From Prevotella sp. (GTDB taxonomy: Bacteria; Bacteroidota; Bacteroidia; Bacteroidales; Bacteroidaceae), in the NCBI GenBank assembly GCA_017413085.1, contig JAFPVC010000003.1, positions 1 to 64,000 of the forward strand: a DNA stretch of 64,000 bases. Reading direction: 5' to 3'. Under the pieces are notes generated by a model that saw only the letters and a program-made list of their open reading frames with translations, ran no database searches and had not been told where the DNA came from. Shown here piece after piece: positions 7,855 through 16,468 of the stretch. The position numbers and the translations under genes are program-made. Each line of letters opens with the position of its first letter. Position 1 is the stretch's first letter.

Positions 7855-7885
7855 CAAAGGTAATGAAAAAAAGGCAGTCGGCAAA
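7855..7885 (-). promoter_or_regulatory. Promoter of the MmcQ/YjbR gene
   Basis: On the minus strand TTTG at 7885-7882 is followed after 19 bases by TACCTTTG at 7862-7855. This is a complete Bacteroidetes promoter 40 bases ahead of the start codon. It lies back to back with the plus-strand promoter at 7902-7933. Confidence 0.8.
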
Positions 7886-7901
7886 ATAAAGAATGATTTT
7901 A

Positions 7902-7933
7902 TTTGGATTAATCAGATTTATTTCGTAACTTTG
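7902..7933 (+). promoter_or_regulatory. Promoter upstream of the threonine operon
   Basis: TTTG at 7902-7905, 20 bases, then TAACTTTG at 7926-7933. It is a full consensus match pointing toward thrA, about 290 bases before the start codon. Confidence 0.78.
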
Positions 7934-8229
7934 CACTCGTAAACTCGCAAAAGGCGACCACGAGCCTGCTGCGCAGACACTCGTTGTTTGCTTCGTGCGA
8001 TGCATTGCACTCGTAAATGGAATAAGGTGGGAAAGAATAATAAGGAATAAAGTTTATTTGGGGATACTGCATAAGTATTAAACTTTAATCTTTAATCCAT
8101 TCAACCTTAATCTAATGATATATTGCACTCAAGATTTTGTATAAAGATCAAGTTCAACCCCAATTGTAAAGGGGGAATTTAATCATCAAAACAGCGTGGG
8201 CACGGCGCGGAAGTTACGTGCGGAGACTT
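7934..8229 (+). other. Long untranslated leader of the threonine operon
   Basis: About 290 bases separate the promoter from the thrA start and contain no convincing gene. TTGCACTCGTAAA occurs twice (7931-7943 and 8005-8017). A weak CCCC/GGGG hairpin lies near 8155-8180. No recognised riboswitch or threonine-rich leader peptide was found. The length alone suggests possible post-initiation control. Confidence 0.4.
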
Positions 8230-10722
8230 ATGAAGGTATTAAAATTTGGCGGAACCAGCGTTGGCTCCGTGGAGAGTATTCTGAGCCTGAAGGCTATCGT
8301 AGAGAGAGAAGCAAAAGAACAGCCAGTCATTGTTGTTGTTAGTGCACTGGGTGGAATAACTGATAAACTTATTGAGACGTCGCGCCTCGCCCTTGCCGGC
8401 GATGAGCATTACCGTGACGAGTTCGACTCCATAGTCGACCGCCACCATAAGATGATTGACACCATCATCACCGACGCACAGGACAGAGAGCGTCTGTTCA
8501 ACACCGTCGACTCGCTCCTGGAACAGTTGCGCAGCATATACTTCGGCGTCTACCTCATTCACGACCTGTCGGAAAAGACGCAGGATGCCATCGTGGCATA
8601 CGGCGAACGGCTGTCGTCGAACATCGTGGCCACGCTCATCAAGGGCGCACGGTGGTTTGACTCGCGTACGTTCATCAAGACAGAAGACAAGCAGGGACAC
8701 CACGTGCTGGCAGCCGAGGAAACCAACCGACGCGTGAAAGACACGTTTGCCACGCTGCCGCGCATATCGCTCGTGCCGGGCTTCATAGCCAAGGACGCAG
8801 TGAGCGGCGAGACGACAAACCTGGGACGCGGCGGCTCCGACTATACGGCGGCCATACTGGCGGCGGCACTTGATGCCAAGGTGCTTGAGATATGGACCGA
8901 CGTGGACGGATTCATGACTGCCGACCCGCGCGTCATAAGCAGTGCCTACCCGATACGTGAACTGTCGTATGTGGAGGCCATGGAACTGTGTAACTTCGGT
9001 GCGAAGGTAATATATCCGCCTACCATATATCCCGTCTGCATAAAGAACATACCGATAAAGGTGAAGAACACCTTTAACCCGGATGCGGAGGGCACGACAA
9101 TAAAGGAGAAGATAGAGGGCGACCATAAGCCTATCAAGGGCATATCGTCCATCAACGGCACGGCACTGATAACCGTCACCGGCCTTTCGATGGTGGGCGT
9201 CATCGGCGTGAACCAGCGCATATTCACCACACTTGCCAACAATGGCATATCGGTTTTCATGGTGTCGCAGGCCTCGTCAGAAAATTCTACGTCAATCGGC
9301 GTGAAGGAAAGCGAGGCAGAGGCTGCCGCACGAGTGCTGAACGAGGAATTTGAGAAGGAAATAGCCTCCGGTTCCATGTATCCCATGCAGGTGGAGACAG
9401 GGCTTGCCACCATAGCTATCGTAGGCGAGAACATGAAGCGCACGCCGGGCATTGCCGGCAAGCTGTTTGGTACGCTCGGACGCTCGGGCATCTCCATCAT
9501 AGCCTGTGCGCAGGGAGCATCGGAGACAAACATATCGTTTGTGGTGAAGAGCAAATACCTGAGGAAGTCGCTCAACGTGCTGCACGACTCGTTCTTCCTG
9601 TCGGAATACAAGGTGCTCAACCTCTTCATCTGCGGCGTGGGCACCGTTGGTGCGAAACTCATAGAGCAGATACGCTCGCAGTATGAGAACCTGAAGAAGA
9701 ACTCGGGACTGCTGCTCAACGTGGTGGGCATTGCTTCATCGAAGAAAGCCGTGTTCTGTCGCGAGGGCATCGACCTTGCTACTTACCGTGAGCAACTTGA
9801 CGCTTCGGAACCGTCAAACGCACAGAAACTGCTCGACGGCATCATAGAGATGAACATCTTCAACTCGGTATTCGTAGACTGCACCGCCTCGAAGGATGTG
9901 GCTGCGCTGTATCAGTCGCTGCTTGAGCACAACGTAAACGTGATAGCTGCCAACAAGATTGCCGCATCGGGCGAGTATGACAGTTACATAAGGCTGAAGG
10001 AAACGGCGAAGAAGTCGGGCGTGAAGTTCCGCTTTGAAACAAACGTGGGTGCCGGACTGCCAATCATCAGCACCATGAACGACCTGACAAACTCAGGCGA
10101 CCGCATACTGAAGATAGAGGCAGTGCTGTCTGGCACGCTCAACTATATATTCAATGCGCTGGCAGAGGATGTGCCGTTCTCAGAAACGGTGCGCCAGGCC
10201 AAGGAACTGGGCTTTGCAGAGCCAGATCCGCGTATCGACCTGTCGGGCATGGACGTGGTGCGCAAGCTCGTCATACTGACGCGCGAGGCTGGCTACCGCG
10301 TGGAGCAGGCCGACGTGGAGAAGAACCTCTTCGTGCCCGATGAGTATTTCGAGGGTAGCACGGAAGACTTCTGGCGCAGGCTGCCACAGCTCGATGCCGG
10401 GTTTGAGGCAGAGCGCAAGCGTCTTGCCGCCAAGGGATGCAAGTGGCGTTTCGTGGCGAAGATGGAAGTGGTGAACGAAGAAGAAAATGCAGGCGATGGC
10501 AAGGTGGCAGGTTGCCAGACGGCAAAGGTTAAGACCAGCGTGGGCTTGCAGGAGATACCGGCTAACCACTCGTTCTATGAACTTGAGGGTAGCAACAATA
10601 TCGTGACACTTACCACAAAGCGTTACAAAGACTATCCGATGCTCATACAGGGCTTCGGAGCTGGAGCCAGCGTTACAGCCGCCGGCGTATTCGCCAACGT
10701 GCTCAGCATTGCTAATATATAA
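8230..10722 (+). CDS. thrA: Bifunctional aspartokinase / homoserine dehydrogenase
   Basis: The 830-residue fusion catalyses the first and third steps from aspartate toward threonine and methionine. The kinase domain has KFGGTS at residues 5-10 and GRGGSDYTA near 200. Two ACT-type regulatory segments lie at about 310-460 (ITVTGLSMVGVIG, TIAIVGENM). The dehydrogenase domain starts with the NAD-binding GVGTVGAKL near 468 and has SGTLNYIFN near 635. The ATG at 8230 places MKVLKFGGTS at the N terminus as in homologues; the frame extends four codons further but without support. The ACT domains imply feedback by threonine. It is followed after 14 bases by the PGM-like gene and then thrC. Confidence 0.95.
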   Translation: MKVLKFGGTSVGSVESILSLKAIVEREAKEQPVIVVVSALGGITDKLIETSRLALAGDEHYRDEFDSIVDRHHKMIDTIITDAQDRERLFNTVDSLLEQLRSIYFGVYLIHDLSEKTQDAIVAYGERLSSNIVATLIKGARWFDSRTFIKTEDKQGHHVLAAEETNRRVKDTFATLPRISLVPGFIAKDAVSGETTNLGRGGSDYTAAILAAALDAKVLEIWTDVDGFMTADPRVISSAYPIRELSYVEAMELCNFGAKVIYPPTIYPVCIKNIPIKVKNTFNPDAEGTTIKEKIEGDHKPIKGISSINGTALITVTGLSMVGVIGVNQRIFTTLANNGISVFMVSQASSENSTSIGVKESEAEAAARVLNEEFEKEIASGSMYPMQVETGLATIAIVGENMKRTPGIAGKLFGTLGRSGISIIACAQGASETNISFVVKSKYLRKSLNVLHDSFFLSEYKVLNLFICGVGTVGAKLIEQIRSQYENLKKNSGLLLNVVGIASSKKAVFCREGIDLATYREQLDASEPSNAQKLLDGIIEMNIFNSVFVDCTASKDVAALYQSLLEHNVNVIAANKIAASGEYDSYIRLKETAKKSGVKFRFETNVGAGLPIISTMNDLTNSGDRILKIEAVLSGTLNYIFNALAEDVPFSETVRQAKELGFAEPDPRIDLSGMDVVRKLVILTREAGYRVEQADVEKNLFVPDEYFEGSTEDFWRRLPQLDAGFEAERKRLAAKGCKWRFVAKMEVVNEEENAGDGKVAGCQTAKVKTSVGLQEIPANHSFYELEGSNNIVTLTTKRYKDYPMLIQGFGAGASVTAAGVFANVLSIANI

Positions 10723-10736
10723 TAAACAGGAATAAG

Positions 10737-11984
10737 ATGAAAACGATAATAATACTGGGTGACGGCATGGCCGACAACCCCGTGGAGAAACTGGGAGGCA
10801 AGACACCTTTGCAGTATGCCAAGACTCCTTACATGGACTTGCTGGCAAAGCAGGGACGCACGGGCAGACTGGTGACGGTGCCTGAAGGATATATGCCTGG
10901 CTCGGAAGTGGCAAACACGGCCATACTGGGCTATGACCTCGACAAAGTGTATGAAGGACGCGGACCGCTCGAGGCAGCGTCGATAGGCTATGAGATGGCG
11001 GCAGACGACCTTGCACTGCGCTGCAACATCATCTGCGTGCGCGAGGATGGGACTATCAAGACTCACAATGGCGGCAACCTTACGACAGAGGATGCCGGTC
11101 CGCTCATTGACTTGCTCAACGAGCAGCTGGGCAGCGACCGCGTGAAGTGGGTGAAGGGAATACAATACCGCCACCTCCTTATAATAAAAGGAGGAAGCAA
11201 GCATGTCGTATGCACTCCGCCGCACGACCATCCGGATGAGCAGTGGAGACCGCTGCTTGTGAAGCCGGAAGAGGGCATGGCCGACTTCAAGGAAGACGGC
11301 CGCATGACTCCGCAGGAAACCGCCGACCTGCTCAACGACCTCATACTGCGTTCCGTTGATGTGCTGGCAAAGGCTCCGCTCAACATTGAGCGCAAGAAGC
11401 ATGGTGCCGACCTTGCAAACATCATCTGGCCGTGGAGCGGCGGCTACCGTCCTGCCATGCAGACGCTGATGGAACAGTATCCGCAGGTTAAGTCGGGAGC
11501 CGTGGTGAGTGCCGTAGACCTTATCCGCGGCATAGGACATTATGCAGGACTCGACATCGTTGAGGTGGAGGGTGCTACCGGACTGTGGGACACCAACTAC
11601 GAAGGAAAGACACGTGCAGCTCTCAACAACCTGCGCGAGAAGGATTTCGTGTTCCTGCATGTGGAGGCCAGCGACGAGGCTGGGCATGACGGCGACGTAG
11701 ACCTGAAGGTCAAGACGATAGAAAACCTTGACTCGCGTATGATAGGACCGATATACGAGGAGGTGAAGACATGGGATGAGCCAGTGCAGATAGCCATATT
11801 GCCCGACCACTATACGCCTGTTGAGATGCGCATCCACGTGGGCGAGCCTGTACCGTTCATAATATATTATCCCGGCATAGAGGCTGACGATGTGCAGTCG
11901 TATGACGAATATACCTGCGTGGGCGGTGGCTATGGAATACTGAAACTGCAGGAGTTTATGCAGTGCTTAATGCATAATTCATAA
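10737..11984 (+). CDS. ApgM-type phosphoglycerate mutase family protein; candidate homoserine kinase
   Basis: The 415-residue protein belongs to the cofactor-independent, archaeal-type phosphoglycerate mutase branch of the alkaline phosphatase superfamily. Visible motifs are the metal-binding IILGDGMADN at the N terminus, GSEVANTAILGYD, HDGDVDLKVK, and PDHYTPVEMRIHVGEP near residue 360. It sits between thrA and thrC where thrB would be expected, and no GHMP-type homoserine kinase is seen. As I recall, genetics in Bacteroides supports this family acting as homoserine kinase, so that is the preferred role here by context. Its last codons (LMHNS, stop) are read from a 14-bp tandem repeat. Confidence 0.85.
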   Translation: MKTIIILGDGMADNPVEKLGGKTPLQYAKTPYMDLLAKQGRTGRLVTVPEGYMPGSEVANTAILGYDLDKVYEGRGPLEAASIGYEMAADDLALRCNIICVREDGTIKTHNGGNLTTEDAGPLIDLLNEQLGSDRVKWVKGIQYRHLLIIKGGSKHVVCTPPHDHPDEQWRPLLVKPEEGMADFKEDGRMTPQETADLLNDLILRSVDVLAKAPLNIERKKHGADLANIIWPWSGGYRPAMQTLMEQYPQVKSGAVVSAVDLIRGIGHYAGLDIVEVEGATGLWDTNYEGKTRAALNNLREKDFVFLHVEASDEAGHDGDVDLKVKTIENLDSRMIGPIYEEVKTWDEPVQIAILPDHYTPVEMRIHVGEPVPFIIYYPGIEADDVQSYDEYTCVGGGYGILKLQEFMQCLMHNS

Positions 11985-12012
11985 TGCATAATTCATAATG
12001 CATAATTCATAA
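11971..12012 (+). repeat. Three tandem 14-bp repeats across a stop codon
   Basis: TGCATAATTCATAA is repeated perfectly at 11971-11984, 11985-11998 and 11999-12012. The TAA that ends the PGM-like gene is the last codon of the first copy. Degenerate AATTC units continue toward the thrC start. Confidence 0.9.
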
Positions 12013-12035
12013 TTCGTAATTCTTAATTAAAAACG

Positions 12036-13340
12036 ATGAAATACTACAGTACAAATAAAAAAGCCCCTATGGCCACTCTTGAGAAGGCTGTGGTAAAGGG
12101 ACTGGCCGAAGACAAAGGCCTTTATATGCCTGAGCAGATAAATAAACTGCCACAGAGTTTCTTCGACAACATTGAGCACCTGTCATTTCAGGAGATTGCA
12201 TACAACGTGGCATACGCTTTCTTCGGCGATGACGTGGAACTGGATGCACTGAAGAAGATTGTTTACGACACACTGGCGTTTGACTGTCCGGTGGTGCCGG
12301 TCAGCGATGATATCTATACGCTGGAGCTCTTCCACGGCCCTACACTGGCATTCAAGGATGTTGGCGCACGCTTCATGGCGCGCCTGTTGCAGTACTTCCT
12401 GAAGAAGGAAGGCAACGGTTCGGAGGTAAATGTGCTTGTGGCAACGTCGGGCGACACGGGTTCTGCCGTGGCAAACGGTTTCCTCGGTGTTGACGGCATC
12501 AAGGTCTACGTGCTTTATCCGAAGGGCAAGGTAAGTCCGATACAGGAGTGTCAGTTTACCACGTTGGGTAAGAACATTACGGCTATCGAGGTCGATGGCG
12601 TGTTTGACGACTGTCAGGCTCTGGTAAAGGCTGCATTCATGGATGAGGAACTCAATAAGCACATGAAACTCACCTCGGCAAATTCAATCAACGTAGCACG
12701 TTTCCTGCCTCAGGCATTCTATTATTTCTATGCCTATGCGCAGATGAAGAAGCAAGGTAAGGCAGACCAGATGGTGATGTGCGTGCCGTCGGGCAACTTC
12801 GGCAATATCTGTGCAGCCTTGTTCGGTCATGCCATGGGCTTGCCGATTAAGCGTTTCGTGGCAGCCAACAATGCCAACGACATATTCTACAACTACCTAC
12901 AGACGGGCGAATACCGTCCGCAGCCATCAAAGGCGACATTGGCAAATGCCATGGATGTAGGCGATCCGTCTAACTTCGCACGCATCTATGATTTGTACAA
13001 GGGCGACCACAAGGCCATAACAAGCCTTATCAGCGGTGCCACATACAGTGATGACCAGATTCGTCAGACCATGCGTCAGTGTTTCGCAGAAACGAAGTAT
13101 GTGCTCGACCCTCACGGCGCATGTGGCTATCAGGCTCTGAAAGACCTCTTGCAGCCAGGTGAGGTAGGCGTATTCTGCGAGACTGCCCATCCTGCCAAGT
13201 TCAAGGAGAAGGTTGACGACATACTGCAGACCGACATCGAGATTCCGCAGCGTCTGCAGGAATTTATGAAGGGTACCAAGCAGAGCATCAGCATGTCGAA
13301 AGAGTTTGCTGACTTCAAGAAGTTCCTCTTGAGCCTTTGA
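12036..13340 (+). CDS. thrC: Threonine synthase
   Basis: The 434-residue PLP enzyme converts O-phosphohomoserine to threonine. It starts MKYYSTNKKAP as in bacterial ThrC. The PLP lysine lies in LAFKDVGARF near residue 107, and VATSGDTGSAVANGF supplies the phosphate-binding loop region. MCVPSGNFGN near 250 and AETKYVLDPHGACGYQAL near 350 are also typical. It is the last gene of the threonine operon, 51 bases after the PGM-like gene, and is followed by a strong bidirectional terminator. Length is normal for the family. Confidence 0.95.
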   Translation: MKYYSTNKKAPMATLEKAVVKGLAEDKGLYMPEQINKLPQSFFDNIEHLSFQEIAYNVAYAFFGDDVELDALKKIVYDTLAFDCPVVPVSDDIYTLELFHGPTLAFKDVGARFMARLLQYFLKKEGNGSEVNVLVATSGDTGSAVANGFLGVDGIKVYVLYPKGKVSPIQECQFTTLGKNITAIEVDGVFDDCQALVKAAFMDEELNKHMKLTSANSINVARFLPQAFYYFYAYAQMKKQGKADQMVMCVPSGNFGNICAALFGHAMGLPIKRFVAANNANDIFYNYLQTGEYRPQPSKATLANAMDVGDPSNFARIYDLYKGDHKAITSLISGATYSDDQIRQTMRQCFAETKYVLDPHGACGYQALKDLLQPGEVGVFCETAHPAKFKEKVDDILQTDIEIPQRLQEFMKGTKQSISMSKEFADFKKFLLSL

Positions 13341-13362
13341 TGCTGAAAAATAATATATAGTA

Positions 13363-13418
13363 GAAAAAAAAAATAAAGTACGGTTACGTTATCCTGTAAC
13401 CGTACTTTATTTTTTTTT
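13363..13418. terminator. Bidirectional terminator between thrC and the SGNH esterase gene
   Basis: The stem AATAAAGTACGGTTAC / GTAACCGTACTTTATT has a short loop, an A10 run on its left and a T-run on its right. It can therefore terminate both the plus-strand threonine operon and the minus-strand operon ending at 13458. Confidence 0.9.
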
Positions 13419-13457
13419 GCCTTGTTTTAATCTTTAAGTGATTGCCTGTTGGTGGGC

Positions 13458-16457
13458 TCACTTGACTACCTTCTTGCCGTTGATGATGTATATGCCGTTG
13501 GCAAGATGGGCGGTGGGGGTAATGAGGCGGCCTTGCATGTCGTATATGCCGGTGTTTATCTTGCTATTACTGACGCCGACGTTATTGACAGGCGTTGGTT
13601 CGTTGTCTCCAAGTAGCAGGGTGAGTTGTTCCACTATGCCCTTTGCATCGCAGGTGTTGTATCCACCGAGCATCAAGTCGCATGCCAGCGTGCCGTTGGA
13701 ATAGTGGTTGTGGTCGGTGAAACACTCAATTATCTTCTGTGCCGCATCGTTGGCAGTTGCATAATTGTTTGCGGCAAAGTCGGCGGCATAGGCATTGAAT
13801 ATGGCATCGGCATTCTTGCCTATCTCGACGAAGCCGATATAGTTGTTGTCGATTTGCTCGCGCTCTGCCGCTACCTTGCGCACGATGGCCTCATAGGCAT
13901 CGCGGCGGTAACTGTCAAACGTGGCAGTGGCAGCATTGTAGCCGCCGGCATAGTTCGACACTGCACCGTGCGGTGTGTAGCTGTTGATGATTATCTTTGC
14001 ACCGAAGGTTTCGGCAGCATCAAGGTAGTAGTTCATGTCTGCCTCATAGTTGCTGCCCATGCCGTTGGTTCCGTTGTTGCCGAACATCACTACATCATCG
14101 GGACAGATGTCAAGTAATACTGCTGCCAGTTTGCCCTGAGTGTAGTATGTGCACAGGTTGCGTCCACCCGCACCGCGATTGGTGAAGTCGCAGAGAGCAT
14201 AGAGGTCAGGATAGTCGCCTGCAAGTATACGCTGCAGACGATATGCCCACGAGCCGTTGTTTGCTGATGTGGAGTCGCCAATATGGTGAACCATACGCTT
14301 CGCACGCTTCTGTCTTACGGGCTGCTTGCTTACGGTAAGGCTGGCGATGCGTGCCACGGTAGTGCCGTCGGCTGCCAGTCGCAGGTCAATGAAGTCGCGG
14401 GTGGCGGGTATGGTGTATTCAGCAGTTGTCATGGCTGACTGTGTACCGAGAGAGTAGCCTGCCAGGTCGCTGTTTATGTAGCCTGTGGTCAGGGCGCCTT
14501 GGTATGTTATGCTGACGGTGTAGTAGAAACCTTTCTGCACTTTGAAGTTGAATTGCATGTCGCCCTCGAGCCAGTCGGCAGTTGCATTGCCTGTGGAAGC
14601 CGTACCACCCTCGGTTGGTGTGCCGCTGGTTATGCCATAGCCGTTTGTTTCGTTATAGGCAGTCTGTGCATTGACAGGTGTATATCCATCAGCAACGGCA
14701 ACGTCGGAGGAAAGTCCGAAATCAAAGTTCATGCCGTGTATGTTTACCGTAGTGCTGCGTGCTATGGGTTCACCGTCAGTGTTTCGGCTTGTCGCGCTGA
14801 TGACAAGTTGGGTGGCCTGAGCTTCGGCCGTTACGCTGAGTGTGCCGCTCTGTGCGTCGAATGAGATTCCGCCCTTGTTCCTAAATGGTGTGGAGCCATC
14901 TTTTTCGTATGCCGTCAGTGTCACGTTGCGGTTTAGGTCATTGCCTTGTCCGTCAACCACAATGGCGGTATAGACGGTGTTGCTTGTCTCATTTGCGTCA
15001 AGTGGAATGTCGATGCTTGAGCGTGACTGCGTGAACTTTATTCCTTCGCTTGACGAGGTCAGAGTCAGTTCTATGTTCTTCACCGTTCCGTTCATGTTGA
15101 CCTGCACATTGACTGTGCCGGTGTTAGCATCAGCGGTAGGGGTTACAGTCACAGTGCGTGCATCCGTTGCGTCAGGCGTAATCACGAGTGCCGACTGCAT
15201 GTCCTGCTCTGCTATGCCCCATGTGGGTGACTGCTTTATTTCATATCCTTTCTGGTCGTAGGCACGTACGGTCAGTGTAGCAGTTTCACCGTTTGGTATG
15301 GAGAGTGTGGTCTTGTCTGCTGTGATGGCAAGGTCGTCGGCATTTACCTGTGGCAGGTAAGCCTCGAATGATGCCATGTCCACCGAACCAGAGCCGTTTG
15401 AATTTCCCATGGCAAGGCTCAGGTAACTCGGGTCGGATGTCTCAAGCCACGCCAGCGTAGGGGTTTCGCCAAGCAGTTCGCCCTGCTCATTATACACAAA
15501 GGCATAGCAAGTCTCGTTTGCCTTGTCGATTGACAATGCCACCTGATACCACTGACCTTGTGCAAATACGGCATCGGCAGTGCCGTTGCTCAGTTTTGTG
15601 CCGTTCAACAATATGTTTGTACCGTCGAAACTCAGTGCTACGGGGTTGGTGTATCTGCGGCTGTTCCAGAAGGGGTAGCCGCCAGTCAGTGTCAGTCCGC
15701 CTCCAGCTCCGTTGAAACGCAGCAGGGCTGAGTAGGTCACACGTCCTGTAGGAGGAGTGACGGAGCGTGTCATTACGTGTGATTTCTTTGCCGTGACAGC
15801 CGTAAGGCGCACGAACTTCTTTCCGTCTGTGTCGGTCAGCAGTGTAGCCTGGTGTGTATCACTTCCTGCTACGCACCATCCACCCAGTATCACGTCTTGC
15901 TGTGCACCGTAAGTTTCTTTCGTTACGGTATAACCGTTCAGCACGTCGGGGTATGCACTGTAGTTCACAGGATAGCCGGGCAGGGGCACCAGCCGTGTAG
16001 CCAGTTGCTGCTTGTTGCCAAGTGCCACAACGTATTTACGTGCGGTGATGGTCTTTCCGCCGAACTTCATTGTTGCCTCGATATATCCGTAGAAGTTCAT
16101 CGGCACGTCGCGAAGCTCAAACACGGTGTTGAGTGCAGCGGCATTGTTGATGGTGAACGAACCGTATGAGTCGCAGTACTGCCCTTCGGTGTCATTCTCT
16201 GTCTTGAAGCCAGGAATATCCCATGTCACCTTCAGGTCTGAGGCTGCGTTCATCACTTGTTCGCTGGTCATGGCGTTGCCGTCGCTGTCAGTCACTTTTA
16301 GCGAATAGTTGTTTGCGTAAGCCGTGTTGGGGTCGGCTCCGAATGTCATGCTCTCGGCACCAGTTATCTCGATGCCGGCAATCTGGGCAGCATGCAGCCT
16401 CACGGTCTGCATGAGCATGGTTGTCAATAGTAATGTAAAGAATAGTAGTCGTTTCAT
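13458..16457 (-). CDS. Secreted SGNH esterase (rhamnogalacturonan-acetylesterase-like) with lectin and Ig-like domains
   Basis: The 999-residue exoprotein starts at the ATG at 16457, followed by signal peptide MKRLLFFTLLLTTMLMQTV; an upstream extension of the frame lacks signal character. Residues about 180-400 resemble a concanavalin-type lectin module, and about 400-560 contain bacterial Ig-like repeats (TLSIPNGETATLTVRAYD). The catalytic domain starts near 720 with MVHHIGDSTSANN, continues with DDVVMFGNNGTNG, and has DHNHYSNG near 917 supplying the Asp/His. This is the SGNH pattern of pectin deacetylases. It ends LANGIYIINGKKVVK, a C-terminal pattern typical of exported Prevotella proteins. 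It is the last gene of a five-gene operon. The substrate is inferred. Confidence 0.8.
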   Translation of the reverse strand: MKRLLFFTLLLTTMLMQTVRLHAAQIAGIEITGAESMTFGADPNTAYANNYSLKVTDSDGNAMTSEQVMNAASDLKVTWDIPGFKTENDTEGQYCDSYGSFTINNAAALNTVFELRDVPMNFYGYIEATMKFGGKTITARKYVVALGNKQQLATRLVPLPGYPVNYSAYPDVLNGYTVTKETYGAQQDVILGGWCVAGSDTHQATLLTDTDGKKFVRLTAVTAKKSHVMTRSVTPPTGRVTYSALLRFNGAGGGLTLTGGYPFWNSRRYTNPVALSFDGTNILLNGTKLSNGTADAVFAQGQWYQVALSIDKANETCYAFVYNEQGELLGETPTLAWLETSDPSYLSLAMGNSNGSGSVDMASFEAYLPQVNADDLAITADKTTLSIPNGETATLTVRAYDQKGYEIKQSPTWGIAEQDMQSALVITPDATDARTVTVTPTADANTGTVNVQVNMNGTVKNIELTLTSSSEGIKFTQSRSSIDIPLDANETSNTVYTAIVVDGQGNDLNRNVTLTAYEKDGSTPFRNKGGISFDAQSGTLSVTAEAQATQLVISATSRNTDGEPIARSTTVNIHGMNFDFGLSSDVAVADGYTPVNAQTAYNETNGYGITSGTPTEGGTASTGNATADWLEGDMQFNFKVQKGFYYTVSITYQGALTTGYINSDLAGYSLGTQSAMTTAEYTIPATRDFIDLRLAADGTTVARIASLTVSKQPVRQKRAKRMVHHIGDSTSANNGSWAYRLQRILAGDYPDLYALCDFTNRGAGGRNLCTYYTQGKLAAVLLDICPDDVVMFGNNGTNGMGSNYEADMNYYLDAAETFGAKIIINSYTPHGAVSNYAGGYNAATATFDSYRRDAYEAIVRKVAAEREQIDNNYIGFVEIGKNADAIFNAYAADFAANNYATANDAAQKIIECFTDHNHYSNGTLACDLMLGGYNTCDAKGIVEQLTLLLGDNEPTPVNNVGVSNSKINTGIYDMQGRLITPTAHLANGIYIINGKKVVK

Positions 16458-16468
16458 TATTGTTGTTG

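Noticed and set aside
7934..8229. Threonine attenuator or riboswitch in the thrA leader
   Set aside because: No Thr/Ile-rich leader peptide, no terminator and no recognised riboswitch fold; only its length is suggestive.
10632..11837. 401-codon minus-strand frame opposite the PGM-like gene
   Set aside because: It is the complement of a well-supported gene in a GC-rich region and has no family features.
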